Positions 8,625-16,925 are shown, counted from the first letter of the stretch. The stretch: DNA of 64,000 bases from Polaribacter pacificus (GCF_038024035.1 NZ_CP150664.1:1798001-1862000), one strand, 5' to 3'. A program made the numbers and translations. The notes: generated by a model not told the origin, from the letters alone.

Positions 8625-8717
8625 CTTAATTGATTGTAAAATCTTTTAGGTAAAAGATAAATCTTATTTAGGGGGTAGGTTTATTATATGCCTCGAATTT
8701 TTATTCGAGGTTTTTTT
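8625..8717 (+). ncRNA. Candidate intergenic small RNA, about 90 nt
   Basis: This short unit runs from just after a full-consensus promoter to a strong intrinsic terminator. It contains the self-complementary stretch ATCTTTTA-GG-TAAAAGAT (8641-8658), then a G-rich single-stranded stretch (GGGGGTAGG, 8671-8679), then the terminator hairpin. I see no credible ORF in it. The convergent CYTH gene ends inside the terminator, so an attenuator for a downstream gene is excluded. No RNA family is assigned; the call rests only on the promoter and terminator architecture. Confidence 0.55.
8691..8717 (+). terminator. Intrinsic terminator overlapping the CYTH gene stop codon
   Basis: CCTCGAAT-TTTT-ATTCGAGG is followed by seven T residues on the plus strand. 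The right arm covers the last codons and TAA stop of the minus-strand CYTH gene (stop at 8701-8703). The T-run is on the plus strand only, so it serves the candidate small RNA and the hemolysin III unit. Confidence 0.9.
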
Positions 8718-9189
8718 GTGCCCAATTTTTAAATGGATTGTTGCTCAGAACTGTGTTGTAATACTTAGGTTCTCCTGTAACTTCAGGCCCTAACCAATCG
8801 GGTTTAATAAAAACCTCGTCTTCAGAATTTAATTCAATTTCTGCAATGATCAAACCTTGGTTATCTCCAAGAAATTCATCAACCTCAAAGGTATGTTCTT
8901 TAGATTTTACAAAATATCGAAACTTTTCAACAATCCCCACTTCTGCAAGTAAGAATAGGTTTTCAGCGTCAACACGGCTAATTTCTTTTTCCCATTCAAA
9001 ACGTGTTGTTCCAGATTTATTTGAGAGCCCTTTAATGGTTAGATAGCCACAATCATCCAAAATCCGAACCCTTACAGTTCTATTTGGATCCTTGTTTAAA
9101 AAGCCCTGTTTGATATACTTCTTTTGAGTTGCTTCTTGTTTAAAAACAGTACTTTTTACTAAAAATTTTCGTTCAATTTCAAGATTCAT
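8701..9189 (-). CDS. CYTH domain protein (triphosphate tunnel metalloenzyme type)
   Basis: The 162-residue protein consists of a single CYTH domain. The defining EXEXK motif is near the N-terminus (EIERK, residues 4-8). Paired basic/acidic strands follow: RTVRVRI, GYLTIKG, RFEWEKEI and FEVDEFLG, then an IAEIEL strand, the layout of the metal-binding beta tunnel that hydrolyses triphosphates. Small bacterial members act on inorganic triphosphate or nucleotide triphosphates; the in vivo substrate here is unknown. Its last codons lie inside a terminator of the opposite strand. It is divergent from porZ. Confidence 0.9.
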   Translation of the reverse strand: MNLEIERKFLVKSTVFKQEATQKKYIKQGFLNKDPNRTVRVRILDDCGYLTIKGLSNKSGTTRFEWEKEISRVDAENLFLLAEVGIVEKFRYFVKSKEHTFEVDEFLGDNQGLIIAEIELNSEDEVFIKPDWLGPEVTGEPKYYNTVLSNNPFKNWAQKNLE

Positions 9190-9251
9190 AAGAAGGCTTT
9201 TGATTTTTGCACTAAAGTATTGTTTTTATCGTTATTCTTACAATTATTAAA

Positions 9252-9259
9252 TATCTTTG
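9252..9259 (+). promoter_or_regulatory. -7 box for porZ-recO
   Basis: TATCTTTG matches TAnnTTTG and lies 21 bp before the porZ ATG. Confidence 0.5.
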
Positions 9260-9280
9260 AGAGTACTTTAAAAAAGTTCC

Positions 9281-11605
9281 ATGAAAAAATTGTGCCTTTT
9301 TGCCTGGCTATTCATATCAATCAACATCACAGCCCAGACTGATTATTCACAGCGTTGGGAAGATTTTTACTCCTACAATAATGTCAAGGATTTTGAGAAG
9401 GTTGGAAACAGTATTTTTGCAATTACTGACAATGCAGTTTTTAGTTATGATCTAAGCAGTAATACTAGTCAAAAGATGTCTTCAGTATCTGGTTTTTCTG
9501 GAGAAACAACCTCTGCAATCCACTATAGTGAATCGAGTAATATTTTAGTTATTGGCTATGAAAATGGCTTGTTAGAAATTCTAGATGTCGATGGAAATAT
9601 AACCATCGCCGCTGATATTGTCAACTTTGATCAATCTGGCGAAAAGGAAATTACAGCTATTTATGAGCACAACCAAAAACTTTATTTAGCAACTCCTTTT
9701 GCGATCATTGTGTATGATATTGCTGCTTTGGAGTTTGGCGATACTTATTTTATAGGTAGTGGTTCTTCATCATTAAAAATTAATGACCTCACCATTTATG
9801 CTGATCAAATCTATGCAGCAACAGAAAATGGAATTTACTCTGCTGATATCAATAACAAATCCCTAATTGATTTTAATAACTGGACCCGCCTTGTTCAAGG
9901 AAATTTCAATCAGGTTGCGGTATTTCAAGATAAAATTTACACAAGTTCAAATACTGATTTGTATGAGCTACAAGCAGCAAACCTGTTACCGGTAAAAAAT
10001 TATTCCACAGCAATTCAAAGTTTGCAGAGTTCAGCAAACGCACTTTCTGTTGGCCTTTTAAAAGAAGCTTTTTTTTATGCTGCCAATCTTACGGAGTTGG
10101 CAAATGTAAAACCCAATACCACATTTAATTTTTCATTAAATACCGCCACTTTTGTTGATAATGTTGTCTTTTTAGGAACTAAGGAGTACGGTTTGTTAAC
10201 TTCAGAACTTTCAAGTTTAAACTCTTTTAAAGAGATTCACCCAACAGGTCCTATTAGCAATCAAGTATTTGCTATAGAGGCACATCAAAACAATTTCTGG
10301 GTGGTTTATGGTGGTTATAATACTGCTTACGTACCATTAGGTTTATTGAAAGGGTATAGTCATTATAATGGAAATGAATGGGTAAATACGACTCCAAACA
10401 GCCTAAACCCCATTTATGACCTTGTAAATATTACGATCGATACCAAACATGAGAATCGTGTTTTTATCAGTTCTTTTGCCGATACTAATTCTGGAAATTA
10501 TTTTTCAGGAGGTGGTTTGTTAGAAGTCATTGATGATACCCAAGCCAATTTTTATTCTTCACAGAATAGCCCTTTAGAAGATTTATTTCCTAGCAATCCC
10601 AACAGAATTACGACAAGAATAAGCGGTTCTGCCTTTGACGATCAAGGAAACTTATGGGTAGCTGATGCTCTGGGTTCTCAAAAGTTAAAAAAATTGCTAC
10701 CTGATGGTAGCTGGTTGAGTTTTGATTTAAGCAGCTTACAGAGTAATTCCGCCCAAGAAACAAATAAAGTAGTTATAGACCGCAGCTCTAATGTTTGGAT
10801 TGGTACCCGAAGAAATGGAGTTTATGTTTTTAATGAAAATGATCAAAAAAAGAAAGCCTTAACTACAGAAATCACCAAAGGGAGTTTACCACACCCCAAT
10901 GTAAGAGCCTTGGCTGTTGATAGAAATAATAAAGTCTGGATAGGAACACAGTCTGGTCTGGTTGTTTTTAGCGATGTCAATAGCCTGTTTGATGCAAATG
11001 TTTATGATGCCTCTCCTATTATTATTTTGGACGATGGAATCCCTAAAAAACTCTTAGGAGATCAAACCGTTAACACCATTGCAGTTGATGGAGCAGACAA
11101 CAAGTGGTTTGGTACAGAAAACGGAGGAGTGGTTTATACAAACCCAAGCGGTTTGACTACTCTTGCAGCTTTTAACAAAGACAATTCACCCTTGCCTTCT
11201 AATAAAATTTTAAAGATTAGCGTTGATACTAGCAATGGTAAGGTCTATTTTGCCACCGATAAAGGAGTGGTTGCCTACAATAGTGAGGTTGCTACTTTTG
11301 GAGAGGTTTTGACAGAGGTCTACGCCTATCCAAATCCAGCCTTAAAGCAGCATGAATCCATTACGATTGATGGTAGAAACGGCCAGCATTTGCCCAAAGG
11401 AGCTAATGTTAAAATTTTAGATGTATCAGGGAATCTTGTTTATGAAACCAATGTGATTGAAGGGCAAGAAGTACAAGGAGGTAAAGTGGTTTGGAACAAA
11501 CAAAATTTAGCGGGCGTAAAAGTTGCTTCGGGAGTGTATATTGTGCTTATTATTAATGAAGATGGATCAGAAACTTCAAGTACAAAAATCGCAGTAATTA
11601 ACTAA
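9281..11605 (+). CDS. porZ: Type IX secretion system protein PorZ-like (beta-propeller with C-terminal sorting domain)
   Basis: The 774-residue protein has a signal peptide (about residues 1-18, ending in NITA before Gln). The body is built from repeated beta-propeller blades of the two-component-regulator/WD type; examples are NLWVADALG, NVWIGTRRNGVYVF, KVWIGTQSGLVVF and NKWFGTENGGVVY, each about 50 residues apart. The last about 85 residues form a type-A sorting domain (YPNPALK at its start, GVYIVLII near the end). This layout matches PorZ, which in Porphyromonas gingivalis is part of the PorU/V/Q/Z attachment complex and delivers A-LPS to PorU. Its stop overlaps the recO start (TAATG). A generic T9SS cargo propeller is the main alternative. 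Confidence 0.85.
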   Translation: MKKLCLFAWLFISINITAQTDYSQRWEDFYSYNNVKDFEKVGNSIFAITDNAVFSYDLSSNTSQKMSSVSGFSGETTSAIHYSESSNILVIGYENGLLEILDVDGNITIAADIVNFDQSGEKEITAIYEHNQKLYLATPFAIIVYDIAALEFGDTYFIGSGSSSLKINDLTIYADQIYAATENGIYSADINNKSLIDFNNWTRLVQGNFNQVAVFQDKIYTSSNTDLYELQAANLLPVKNYSTAIQSLQSSANALSVGLLKEAFFYAANLTELANVKPNTTFNFSLNTATFVDNVVFLGTKEYGLLTSELSSLNSFKEIHPTGPISNQVFAIEAHQNNFWVVYGGYNTAYVPLGLLKGYSHYNGNEWVNTTPNSLNPIYDLVNITIDTKHENRVFISSFADTNSGNYFSGGGLLEVIDDTQANFYSSQNSPLEDLFPSNPNRITTRISGSAFDDQGNLWVADALGSQKLKKLLPDGSWLSFDLSSLQSNSAQETNKVVIDRSSNVWIGTRRNGVYVFNENDQKKKALTTEITKGSLPHPNVRALAVDRNNKVWIGTQSGLVVFSDVNSLFDANVYDASPIIILDDGIPKKLLGDQTVNTIAVDGADNKWFGTENGGVVYTNPSGLTTLAAFNKDNSPLPSNKILKISVDTSNGKVYFATDKGVVAYNSEVATFGEVLTEVYAYPNPALKQHESITIDGRNGQHLPKGANVKILDVSGNLVYETNVIEGQEVQGGKVVWNKQNLAGVKVASGVYIVLIINEDGSETSSTKIAVIN

Positions 11606-12327
11606 TGGCACTCGTACAAACCAAAGCAATCGTTTTAAGTGCTATTAAATACAGCGATACTAGTTTAATTGTCCGTTGTTTTACACTAAAAGAAGGGGTA
11701 AAAAGCTATCTTTTAAAAGGTGTTTTAAGTGCACGGAAATCCAAATTAAAGCCCGCCTATTTTCAGCCACTTAATCAGCTTTATATCGAAGCAAACCACA
11801 ATACTAAAGGAGCTTTAAACAGTATTCGAGAAGTGCATATTGCACATCCTTTTCAAAGCATACACGCACAAATATTTAAACAAACCATTGTTCTTTTTTT
11901 GGCAGAAATGCTGGGTAAAACTATTCGAGAAGAAGAAGAAAATGAGCCCTTATTTGACTATTTAGAGTCTTCTATTATTTGGTTAGACACCCATGATGAG
12001 GTCTCAAATTTTCACCTTTTTTTCTTGTTTAATTTAACCCGATACTTAGGTTTTTTTCCTGATTTATCAGAAAATCACAGAGAAGGTTTTCATTTGTTAG
12101 ACGGTGTTTTTACCGATGAAATCTTAGATAAGGAAGTACTTACAGGTGAAAGCTTAAAACAGTTTAAAAAGCTGTTTCATGTAACTACAGAGAATTACCA
12201 TACGGTGAGTTTTCATAAAACAGAAAGACAACAAGTCTTGCAGTTATTAATTCGGTATTTTGAACTGCAGTTAGACGGTTTTCAAAAACCAAAATCACTG
12301 GCTGTTTTAGAAACGGTTTTTTCGTAA
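11605..12327 (+). CDS. recO: DNA repair protein RecO
   Basis: RecO works with RecR and RecF to load RecA onto SSB-coated single-stranded DNA. The 240-residue protein begins with the family pattern TKAIVLSAIKYSDTSLIVRCFT, of which the KYSDTS core is diagnostic for the N-terminal OB fold. The remainder is the helical RecO C-terminal domain. No zinc-finger CxxC pairs are present, so this is a zinc-less form. The ATG overlaps the porZ stop codon in a TAATG, implying translational coupling. It converges with an SdpI-like gene with 4 bp between stops. Confidence 0.93.
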   Translation: MALVQTKAIVLSAIKYSDTSLIVRCFTLKEGVKSYLLKGVLSARKSKLKPAYFQPLNQLYIEANHNTKGALNSIREVHIAHPFQSIHAQIFKQTIVLFLAEMLGKTIREEEENEPLFDYLESSIIWLDTHDEVSNFHLFFLFNLTRYLGFFPDLSENHREGFHLLDGVFTDEILDKEVLTGESLKQFKKLFHVTTENYHTVSFHKTERQQVLQLLIRYFELQLDGFQKPKSLAVLETVFS

Positions 12328-12331
12328 AAAA

Positions 12332-12682
12332 CTATTGTTTTTTTCTTTTGCCCTCATCGTCAAAATTTTGCGAGAGTGCTTGTTCTGTTTTAATGACAGA
12401 AACAGCTAAACTAAGCAACATAAGAACCATAGGTTGCCAAGTAATTTCTACGTTCGTTACAAAAACAAACAGCAAAGCAGCTACCAAAGCAATAGCTGTA
12501 TATATTAACAAGGTCTTATTAAAAAACTGATTGGCAAAATTCCAAATATCTTCATTTTGCATGGATTTATTTGTACGGTACCCGTACAATCCATTGATTT
12601 TTGTTGGAGGAAAAAAATAAAATAACAGGCTAAAGAAAAGGAGAAGCCCGTTTACAGAAAGTACATATATATAAGGATTCAT
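12332..12682 (-). CDS. SdpI-family membrane protein
   Basis: The protein has 116 residues and three hydrophobic segments (about 4-24, 57-75 and 83-100). Between the first and second it carries the SdpI signature INGLYGYRT (29-37), then MQNEDIWNFAN. In Bacillus SdpI confers immunity to the SDP toxin, but in Bacteroidota members are widespread orphans of unknown role. Its ATG overlaps the tesB stop (TAATG on the minus strand), so it is translationally coupled to tesB. Confidence 0.8.
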   Translation of the reverse strand: MNPYIYVLSVNGLLLFFSLLFYFFPPTKINGLYGYRTNKSMQNEDIWNFANQFFNKTLLIYTAIALVAALLFVFVTNVEITWQPMVLMLLSLAVSVIKTEQALSQNFDDEGKRKKQ

Positions 12683-13554
12683 TAGCGGTTCTTTTTTATA
12701 GGTCTCATTAAACCCTCTTGTGCAACAGAGGCTACCAATTTTCCTTCTCGGGTATAAATATGTCCTCTGGCAAAGCCTCTAGCTCCAAAAGAGTTGGGAG
12801 AATCCATATCGTACAAAAGCCAATCACTTAGGTCAAAGTCTCTAAAAAACCACATAGAATGGTCTAAACTTGCCATTTGCATATTGCCAAAATTAGCTTT
12901 GCTGCCGTTTGGATATAGTGTAGCGTTTAAAATATTATAATCAGAAATATAGGTTAAAATTTCTTGCTTGGTGCTTAGATCTAGCTCTTTAGCATCACCT
13001 TTTACACGAAACCATACCTGATTTAAAGGAGGTAAATCTTCTTTGTCTAAAGGGTTTACAATCATTGTGGGTTTAAAATCGATGGGTCTTTCTATTTCTA
13101 AAAAAGCTTTTAATTTTCCTGGTAAAAAATCACCCATTTGCTCTAGCATATCCTCCCAGCTCAGTAGCTCTTCGGGTTGTTTTACAGCAGTTTTTAAATC
13201 CATTTGATGCTCAAAGCCCTCTTCTTCTTTATGAAAAGAAGCAGCTAAAATAAAGATGGTCTTATCATTTTGCAAAGCAGTCACACGTCGGGTAGAAAAA
13301 CTCCCTCCATTTCTCATTTCTGTAACCTTATAAACGATAGGGATTTCTAGATGGCCTGGCTCTAAAAAATAAGCATGTAAAGAATGCAACACTCTGTTGT
13401 TTTTGATGCTTTTATAGGCAGCATTAATGGATTGAGCCAAAACTTGACCTCCAAAAACATTAGGACTTCCTATGGTAATACTTAAACCCGTAAATTCATT
13501 TTCATTGGTCTTGTCTACATCTAACATGGATAGTAAATCATCGATTCCAGTCAT
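12682..13554 (-). CDS. tesB: Acyl-CoA thioesterase II (TesB family)
   Basis: The 290-residue double-hotdog thioesterase hydrolyses acyl-CoA to free acid and CoA in the cytosol. The catalytic Asp/Thr(Ser)/Gln triad of the family appears as D205 in YISDYN, S229 in ASLDHSMWFF and Q279 in VAQEG. The N-terminal hotdog has FGGQVLAQS (34-42) and HSLHAYFLEPG (57-67), and GARGFARG precedes the last strand. It is co-directional with and overlaps the SdpI-like gene. Confidence 0.95.
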   Translation of the reverse strand: MTGIDDLLSMLDVDKTNENEFTGLSITIGSPNVFGGQVLAQSINAAYKSIKNNRVLHSLHAYFLEPGHLEIPIVYKVTEMRNGGSFSTRRVTALQNDKTIFILAASFHKEEEGFEHQMDLKTAVKQPEELLSWEDMLEQMGDFLPGKLKAFLEIERPIDFKPTMIVNPLDKEDLPPLNQVWFRVKGDAKELDLSTKQEILTYISDYNILNATLYPNGSKANFGNMQMASLDHSMWFFRDFDLSDWLLYDMDSPNSFGARGFARGHIYTREGKLVASVAQEGLMRPIKKNR

Positions 13555-13590
13555 AAGATTTGATCTTTTAGAATTACAAAGATACTCTGT

Positions 13591-14787
13591 TTAGTTTTTA
13601 GAGGCTACCGTTTTAAAAGGAAATTTCTGTTGAAAGACTGTGGGTTCTATGTGTTTTAAAAAAGGTTTTAAGAAGTGGTTGGTCAACGATTTTTTATGTC
13701 GGATATAGCAGGTTAATTCTTGAGGTACTGCCCCAATAGAACTTTTAATTTCGCTAGCGGTTCTCCCAAAATGAATGCTTTCTACTTGATGAGAAATACC
13801 CATAGAAATATAATCATAAAGCATCCGTTGATAAATACCCAACGCTCTGTTTTTAGAATAATCAATACCGACAAAATGCGCATCTAAACTATTTTTATTG
13901 AGCATTCCAGACATAAACCCAACCATCGTATCATCGAGCCAATAGGTGTATAAAAAATAATTTTTAGGCAGGTTTTTTAGCAAGCTAACATAGGTTTCGA
14001 TATTAAATTCACCGAAGTTAAATTGAGCTTTGCTCGCTACTTTTTGGTAAAGGGCTGTTATCTGAGGCAACTTTTTTTCTATGGTCTCTATGCTTTCTTT
14101 TTTTAGGGTTAAGCCAGCACTAATCTGAAGTGCGCGTTTTGCTTTTACCCTAAATTTTGTTTTCATCGCTTTTAAATAGTCATCAAAACTATGCCAATTA
14201 GGGTCTATATAGAAGACCATATTTGGCTCCACATTAAACGAATAATAGTTTAGCTCATACAATTCATCAGAGATAACAAGAGACTCTTTGATAAAATCTT
14301 TCATTAAAAAAAGTGAAATATCCTTCTTAAGCTTTTCATCAGAATTAACCAATCGAAGCATGGCCTTTGCTATTTCTTTGATAGCGTCTTGTTTGTTTTT
14401 CTCTGGACGGATATAAATTCCATGTTCTCCGCTCACAAAAGAGTTTCCACAAATAAGCACTTTAAACGGAGTCATTTTTGGAAAAACACCCAATTTTCTA
14501 CCCAAACATTTAAACTGATAAAACACTTTGTTTTTATTTAAAGACTCTTCTAAAGAATCCATAGGAACATCAATTAATTGCAAACTTGCAAAAGCAGTGG
14601 GTTGGCCTTTATCTGTGAGTAAAACGATGTAAAAAAATTGAATTTGAGGATTGTTTTTTTCTAAAGCCTCTAGATATTGTGGATTAAAATATAAATTATC
14701 CAAACAATCTAATGCTGCCCAAATACGCTGAGGTATTTCTTGAACTGCACAAAAAAATAAGATGTTTGAAGTGTTTTTAAAACGCAT
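13591..14787 (-). CDS. GNAT-fold (FemAB/BioF2-like) acyltransferase-type protein
   Basis: The protein has 398 residues with no signal peptide or clear membrane segment. The N-terminal half begins with a stretch typical of the peptidogalycan-biosynthesis type (WAALDCLDNLYFNPQYLEALE). The C-terminal half (about 200-360) resembles a FemAB/BioF2-type GNAT domain: KTKFRVKAKRAL, then FLYTYWLDDTMVGFMSGML, then the VGIDYSKNRALGIYQRMLYD acyl-CoA-binding-like segment and IHFGRTASEIKSSIGA. These are patterns of N-acyl or aminoacyl transfer enzymes. The substrate is not evident. It is divergent from the Crp/Fnr regulator. Confidence 0.68.
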   Translation of the reverse strand: MRFKNTSNILFFCAVQEIPQRIWAALDCLDNLYFNPQYLEALEKNNPQIQFFYIVLLTDKGQPTAFASLQLIDVPMDSLEESLNKNKVFYQFKCLGRKLGVFPKMTPFKVLICGNSFVSGEHGIYIRPEKNKQDAIKEIAKAMLRLVNSDEKLKKDISLFLMKDFIKESLVISDELYELNYYSFNVEPNMVFYIDPNWHSFDDYLKAMKTKFRVKAKRALQISAGLTLKKESIETIEKKLPQITALYQKVASKAQFNFGEFNIETYVSLLKNLPKNYFLYTYWLDDTMVGFMSGMLNKNSLDAHFVGIDYSKNRALGIYQRMLYDYISMGISHQVESIHFGRTASEIKSSIGAVPQELTCYIRHKKSLTNHFLKPFLKHIEPTVFQQKFPFKTVASKN

Positions 14788-14861
14788 AGATCAATTCTAT
14801 CAATCAATAGATAGGTTTGTTTGGTGAAATTACAAAAAGAAAACTATTTAAAACAGCCTGT

Positions 14862-14869
14862 TATTTTTG
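14862..14869 (+). promoter_or_regulatory. -7 box for the Crp/Fnr regulator
   Basis: TATTTTTG matches TAnnTTTG, 29 bp before the ATG. No GTAAC-N4-GTTAC palindrome lies 33 bp upstream, so there is no sign of autoregulation by that motif. Confidence 0.5.
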
Positions 14870-14898
14870 TTGTATTTTTAATCCTTTAAATTAGAGAC

Positions 14899-15531
14899 AT
14901 GAATTTAGACTTTAAGCAAAATTTTGAACATCTTTTTGAAGAGGATTTGTTAAATGAGATTGAGCAGTTTGGCATTTTTAAAGAGGCTGAAGCAGGTGAA
15001 GAACTTATTGATATAGGTACTTATATAGAATATATGCCTCTAATTTTACACGGTGCAATTAAGATTCTTCGCGAGGACGAGCAAGGCGATGAATTGGTTT
15101 TGTATTTTATTGAGCAGGGCGATACCTGTGCAATGACCATTACCTGTTGTCTGGGTAAAAAGAAGAGTGAGATTAGAGCCATTGCAGAGACCAAAGCCCA
15201 ATTGATTATGATTCCTATAGAGAAGGTAGGGTCTTGGATGCAAAAGTACCACTCTTGGCAAAGTTTTGTTTTGCAAAGTTACCATGAGCGTATGAAAGAA
15301 TTGCTAGAGGCCATTGATACCATTGCTTTTTTAAACATGGATGAGCGGATTCTAAAATATCTAAAAGACAAGGCAATTGCCAATAAAAATGAAACGATTC
15401 AGGTAACTCATAATCAGATTGCTTTAGACCTACACACTTCTAGAGTGGTGGTTTCTCGCTTGCTAAAAGCACTAGAAATTAAAGGAGAAATTATGCTACA
15501 AAGAAATCAAATACAGGTTTTAAAACTATAA
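14899..15531 (+). CDS. Crp/Fnr-family transcriptional regulator
   Basis: The 210-residue protein has an N-terminal cyclic-nucleotide-binding-type beta barrel (about 20-120), a dimerisation helix (about 120-145) and a winged helix at the C-terminus. The recognition helix (about 179-192) reads TSRVVVSRLLK: Arg182 and Arg187 align with Arg180 and Arg185 of E. coli CRP, but the Glu of CRP and FNR is replaced by Val183. There is no N-terminal Fe-S cysteine cluster; instead a CAMTITCC patch (C77, C83, C84) sits in the barrel. It stands next to four units that all carry GTAAC-N4-GTTAC at the same promoter position, so I infer it binds that palindrome. The effector is unknown. Confidence 0.9.
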   Translation: MNLDFKQNFEHLFEEDLLNEIEQFGIFKEAEAGEELIDIGTYIEYMPLILHGAIKILREDEQGDELVLYFIEQGDTCAMTITCCLGKKKSEIRAIAETKAQLIMIPIEKVGSWMQKYHSWQSFVLQSYHERMKELLEAIDTIAFLNMDERILKYLKDKAIANKNETIQVTHNQIALDLHTSRVVVSRLLKALEIKGEIMLQRNQIQVLKL

Positions 15532-15538
15532 GGCACTG

Positions 15539-15583
15539 TGTAACATCTGTTACATTATAGGTTGTAATTCATTCTTAACTTTA
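15539..15583 (+). promoter_or_regulatory. Crp/Fnr-type operator and promoter, site A
   Basis: TGTAAC-ATCT-GTTACA (15539-15554) is a perfect 16-bp palindrome with a 4-bp spacer, centre 15546.5. TAACTTTA (15576-15583) is the -7 box, centre 15579.5. Centre-to-centre distance is 33 bp, shared exactly with sites B, C and D. It controls the cytochrome/thioredoxin unit. The regulator's own stop is 8 bp upstream. Confidence 0.82.
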
Positions 15584-15591
15584 CAACAAAA

Positions 15592-16548
15592 ATGAGAATT
15601 TTTTACACCCTTATTACCGTGTTTTTACTTCTGAGTTGCCAAACGTCAGAAAAGACAGATTACTCTAAGCCGACTAAAGACTCAACAAAAGAAAAAAACA
15701 CCACAGCAAAAGAACACCCAGGTAAAAAATTGATGGAAGTCAATTGCTATGTATGTCATAGCCCAAATGCAACTTCAGAAAATAGAATTGCCCCACCGAT
15801 GTTTGCTGTTAAAAATCACTATATTTCTTCTAAAACAACCAAAGCCGAATTTAGAAAAGCGGTTCAAAACTGGATAGCAAATCCAACAGAAGAAAATTCA
15901 AAAATGCGTGGAGCAATTAAAAAATTTGGACTAATGCCTAAGACGCCATTTCCAAAAGAAACGATAGATTTAATTGTTGATTATATTTTTGATAATAAAA
16001 TTAATCATCCTCAAAGTTCTATTAATCAAGATAAAAAAGTTGCACCAACAGACAAACCATCAATCTCAAACAAAGAAAAGGGCCTCGCTTATGCATTAAG
16101 TACTCAAGCAGTACTTGGAAAAAATTTAATGGCTACCATTCAAAAAGAAGGAACAGTTGCAGCTTTAAGGTTTTGTAATGAACAGGCCTACCCTTTAACC
16201 GATAGCATGGCGGTACAACATAATGCAATTATAAAGCGAGTTTCAGACAAGCCACGTAACCTTGCTAATTTGGCAAGTTTTAAAGAAAAAGAATATATAG
16301 AAATTTTTAAAAAGGATGCTTTAAAAAATAAAGAGTCCGAGCCCATCCTTGTAGAAAACAACGGAATCGTAAGTTTTTATTATCCTATAAAAACCAATGC
16401 AAGTTGTTTACAATGTCATGGTAAACCAAACAGTAATATTCAAAAAAACACCTTAGCAGCTCTAAAAAAATTATATCCAAATGACAAAGCAATAGGGTAT
16501 AATATCAATGAAGTTAGAGGAATTTGGAGTATTTCGTTTAATCAATAA
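15592..16548 (+). CDS. Dihaem c-type cytochrome lipoprotein with DUF3365 (Tll0287-like) domain
   Basis: The 318-residue protein starts with a lipoprotein signal (LLLSC, Cys16) and a Lys/Thr-rich linker. The first domain is a small class I cytochrome c with CYVCH (C52, C55, H56) and a likely Met axial ligand in KFGLMPKTPFP. The second (about 165-318) is a DUF3365-type domain with its own CLQCH haem site (C272, C275, H276) near its end. DUF3365 domains are periplasmic haem sensors in some histidine kinases and free haem proteins in others. It should be membrane-anchored in the periplasm and act in electron transfer or redox/NO sensing. It is first in an operon with thioredoxin, under site A. 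Confidence 0.85.
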   Translation: MRIFYTLITVFLLLSCQTSEKTDYSKPTKDSTKEKNTTAKEHPGKKLMEVNCYVCHSPNATSENRIAPPMFAVKNHYISSKTTKAEFRKAVQNWIANPTEENSKMRGAIKKFGLMPKTPFPKETIDLIVDYIFDNKINHPQSSINQDKKVAPTDKPSISNKEKGLAYALSTQAVLGKNLMATIQKEGTVAALRFCNEQAYPLTDSMAVQHNAIIKRVSDKPRNLANLASFKEKEYIEIFKKDALKNKESEPILVENNGIVSFYYPIKTNASCLQCHGKPNSNIQKNTLAALKKLYPNDKAIGYNINEVRGIWSISFNQ

Positions 16549-16857
16549 ATGTCAGGCATGAGTAAGTTTTCAGAATTAATTAATCAAGACAAACCCGTTT
16601 TAGTAGATTTTTTTGCTGAATGGTGTGGGCCCTGTAAAATGATGAGCCCAATTTTAAAAGAAGTGAAAGCAGCATTAGGTGATGCAGTGTCTATTATTAA
16701 AATTAATGTAGATAACAATCAACAACTAGCTGCCCAATATCAAGTAAGAGGTGTGCCTACTTTCGTTTTATTTAAGAACGGAAAACAACTTTGGAGACAG
16801 TCTGGGGTGCTTCAAAAAAATGAACTGATACAGCTAGTACAGCGTCATCAAAAATAA
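16549..16857 (+). CDS. trxA: Thioredoxin
   Basis: The protein has 102 residues with the active site WCGPC in the usual position (about 27-31) and the cis-Pro loop GVPTF (about 72-76). It has no signal peptide, so it works in the cytosol reducing disulfides. The ATG follows the cytochrome stop codon directly (TAAATG); an in-frame ATG three codons later (16558) is an equally possible start. Grouping with a dihaem cytochrome, peroxiredoxin and SQR points to a role in thiol/redox stress rather than the main housekeeping thioredoxin. Confidence 0.95.
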   Translation: MSGMSKFSELINQDKPVLVDFFAEWCGPCKMMSPILKEVKAALGDAVSIIKINVDNNQQLAAQYQVRGVPTFVLFKNGKQLWRQSGVLQKNELIQLVQRHQK

Positions 16858-16884
16858 AAACATGATACAAATCATGTTTTATAT
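16857..16884. terminator. Hairpin after thioredoxin, possible terminator
   Basis: AAACATGAT-ACAA-ATCATGTTT forms perfect 9-bp arms right after the trx stop, with a short T-run (TTTTATAT). It could end the cytochrome-trx transcript. It could equally be an operator for the small gene at 16926, because a TATATTTA box (16887-16894) lies 8 bp further on. Confidence 0.55.
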
Positions 16885-16925
16885 GATATATTTATAAGAA
16901 ATTTGAAGCATAAAATTAATTAGCC

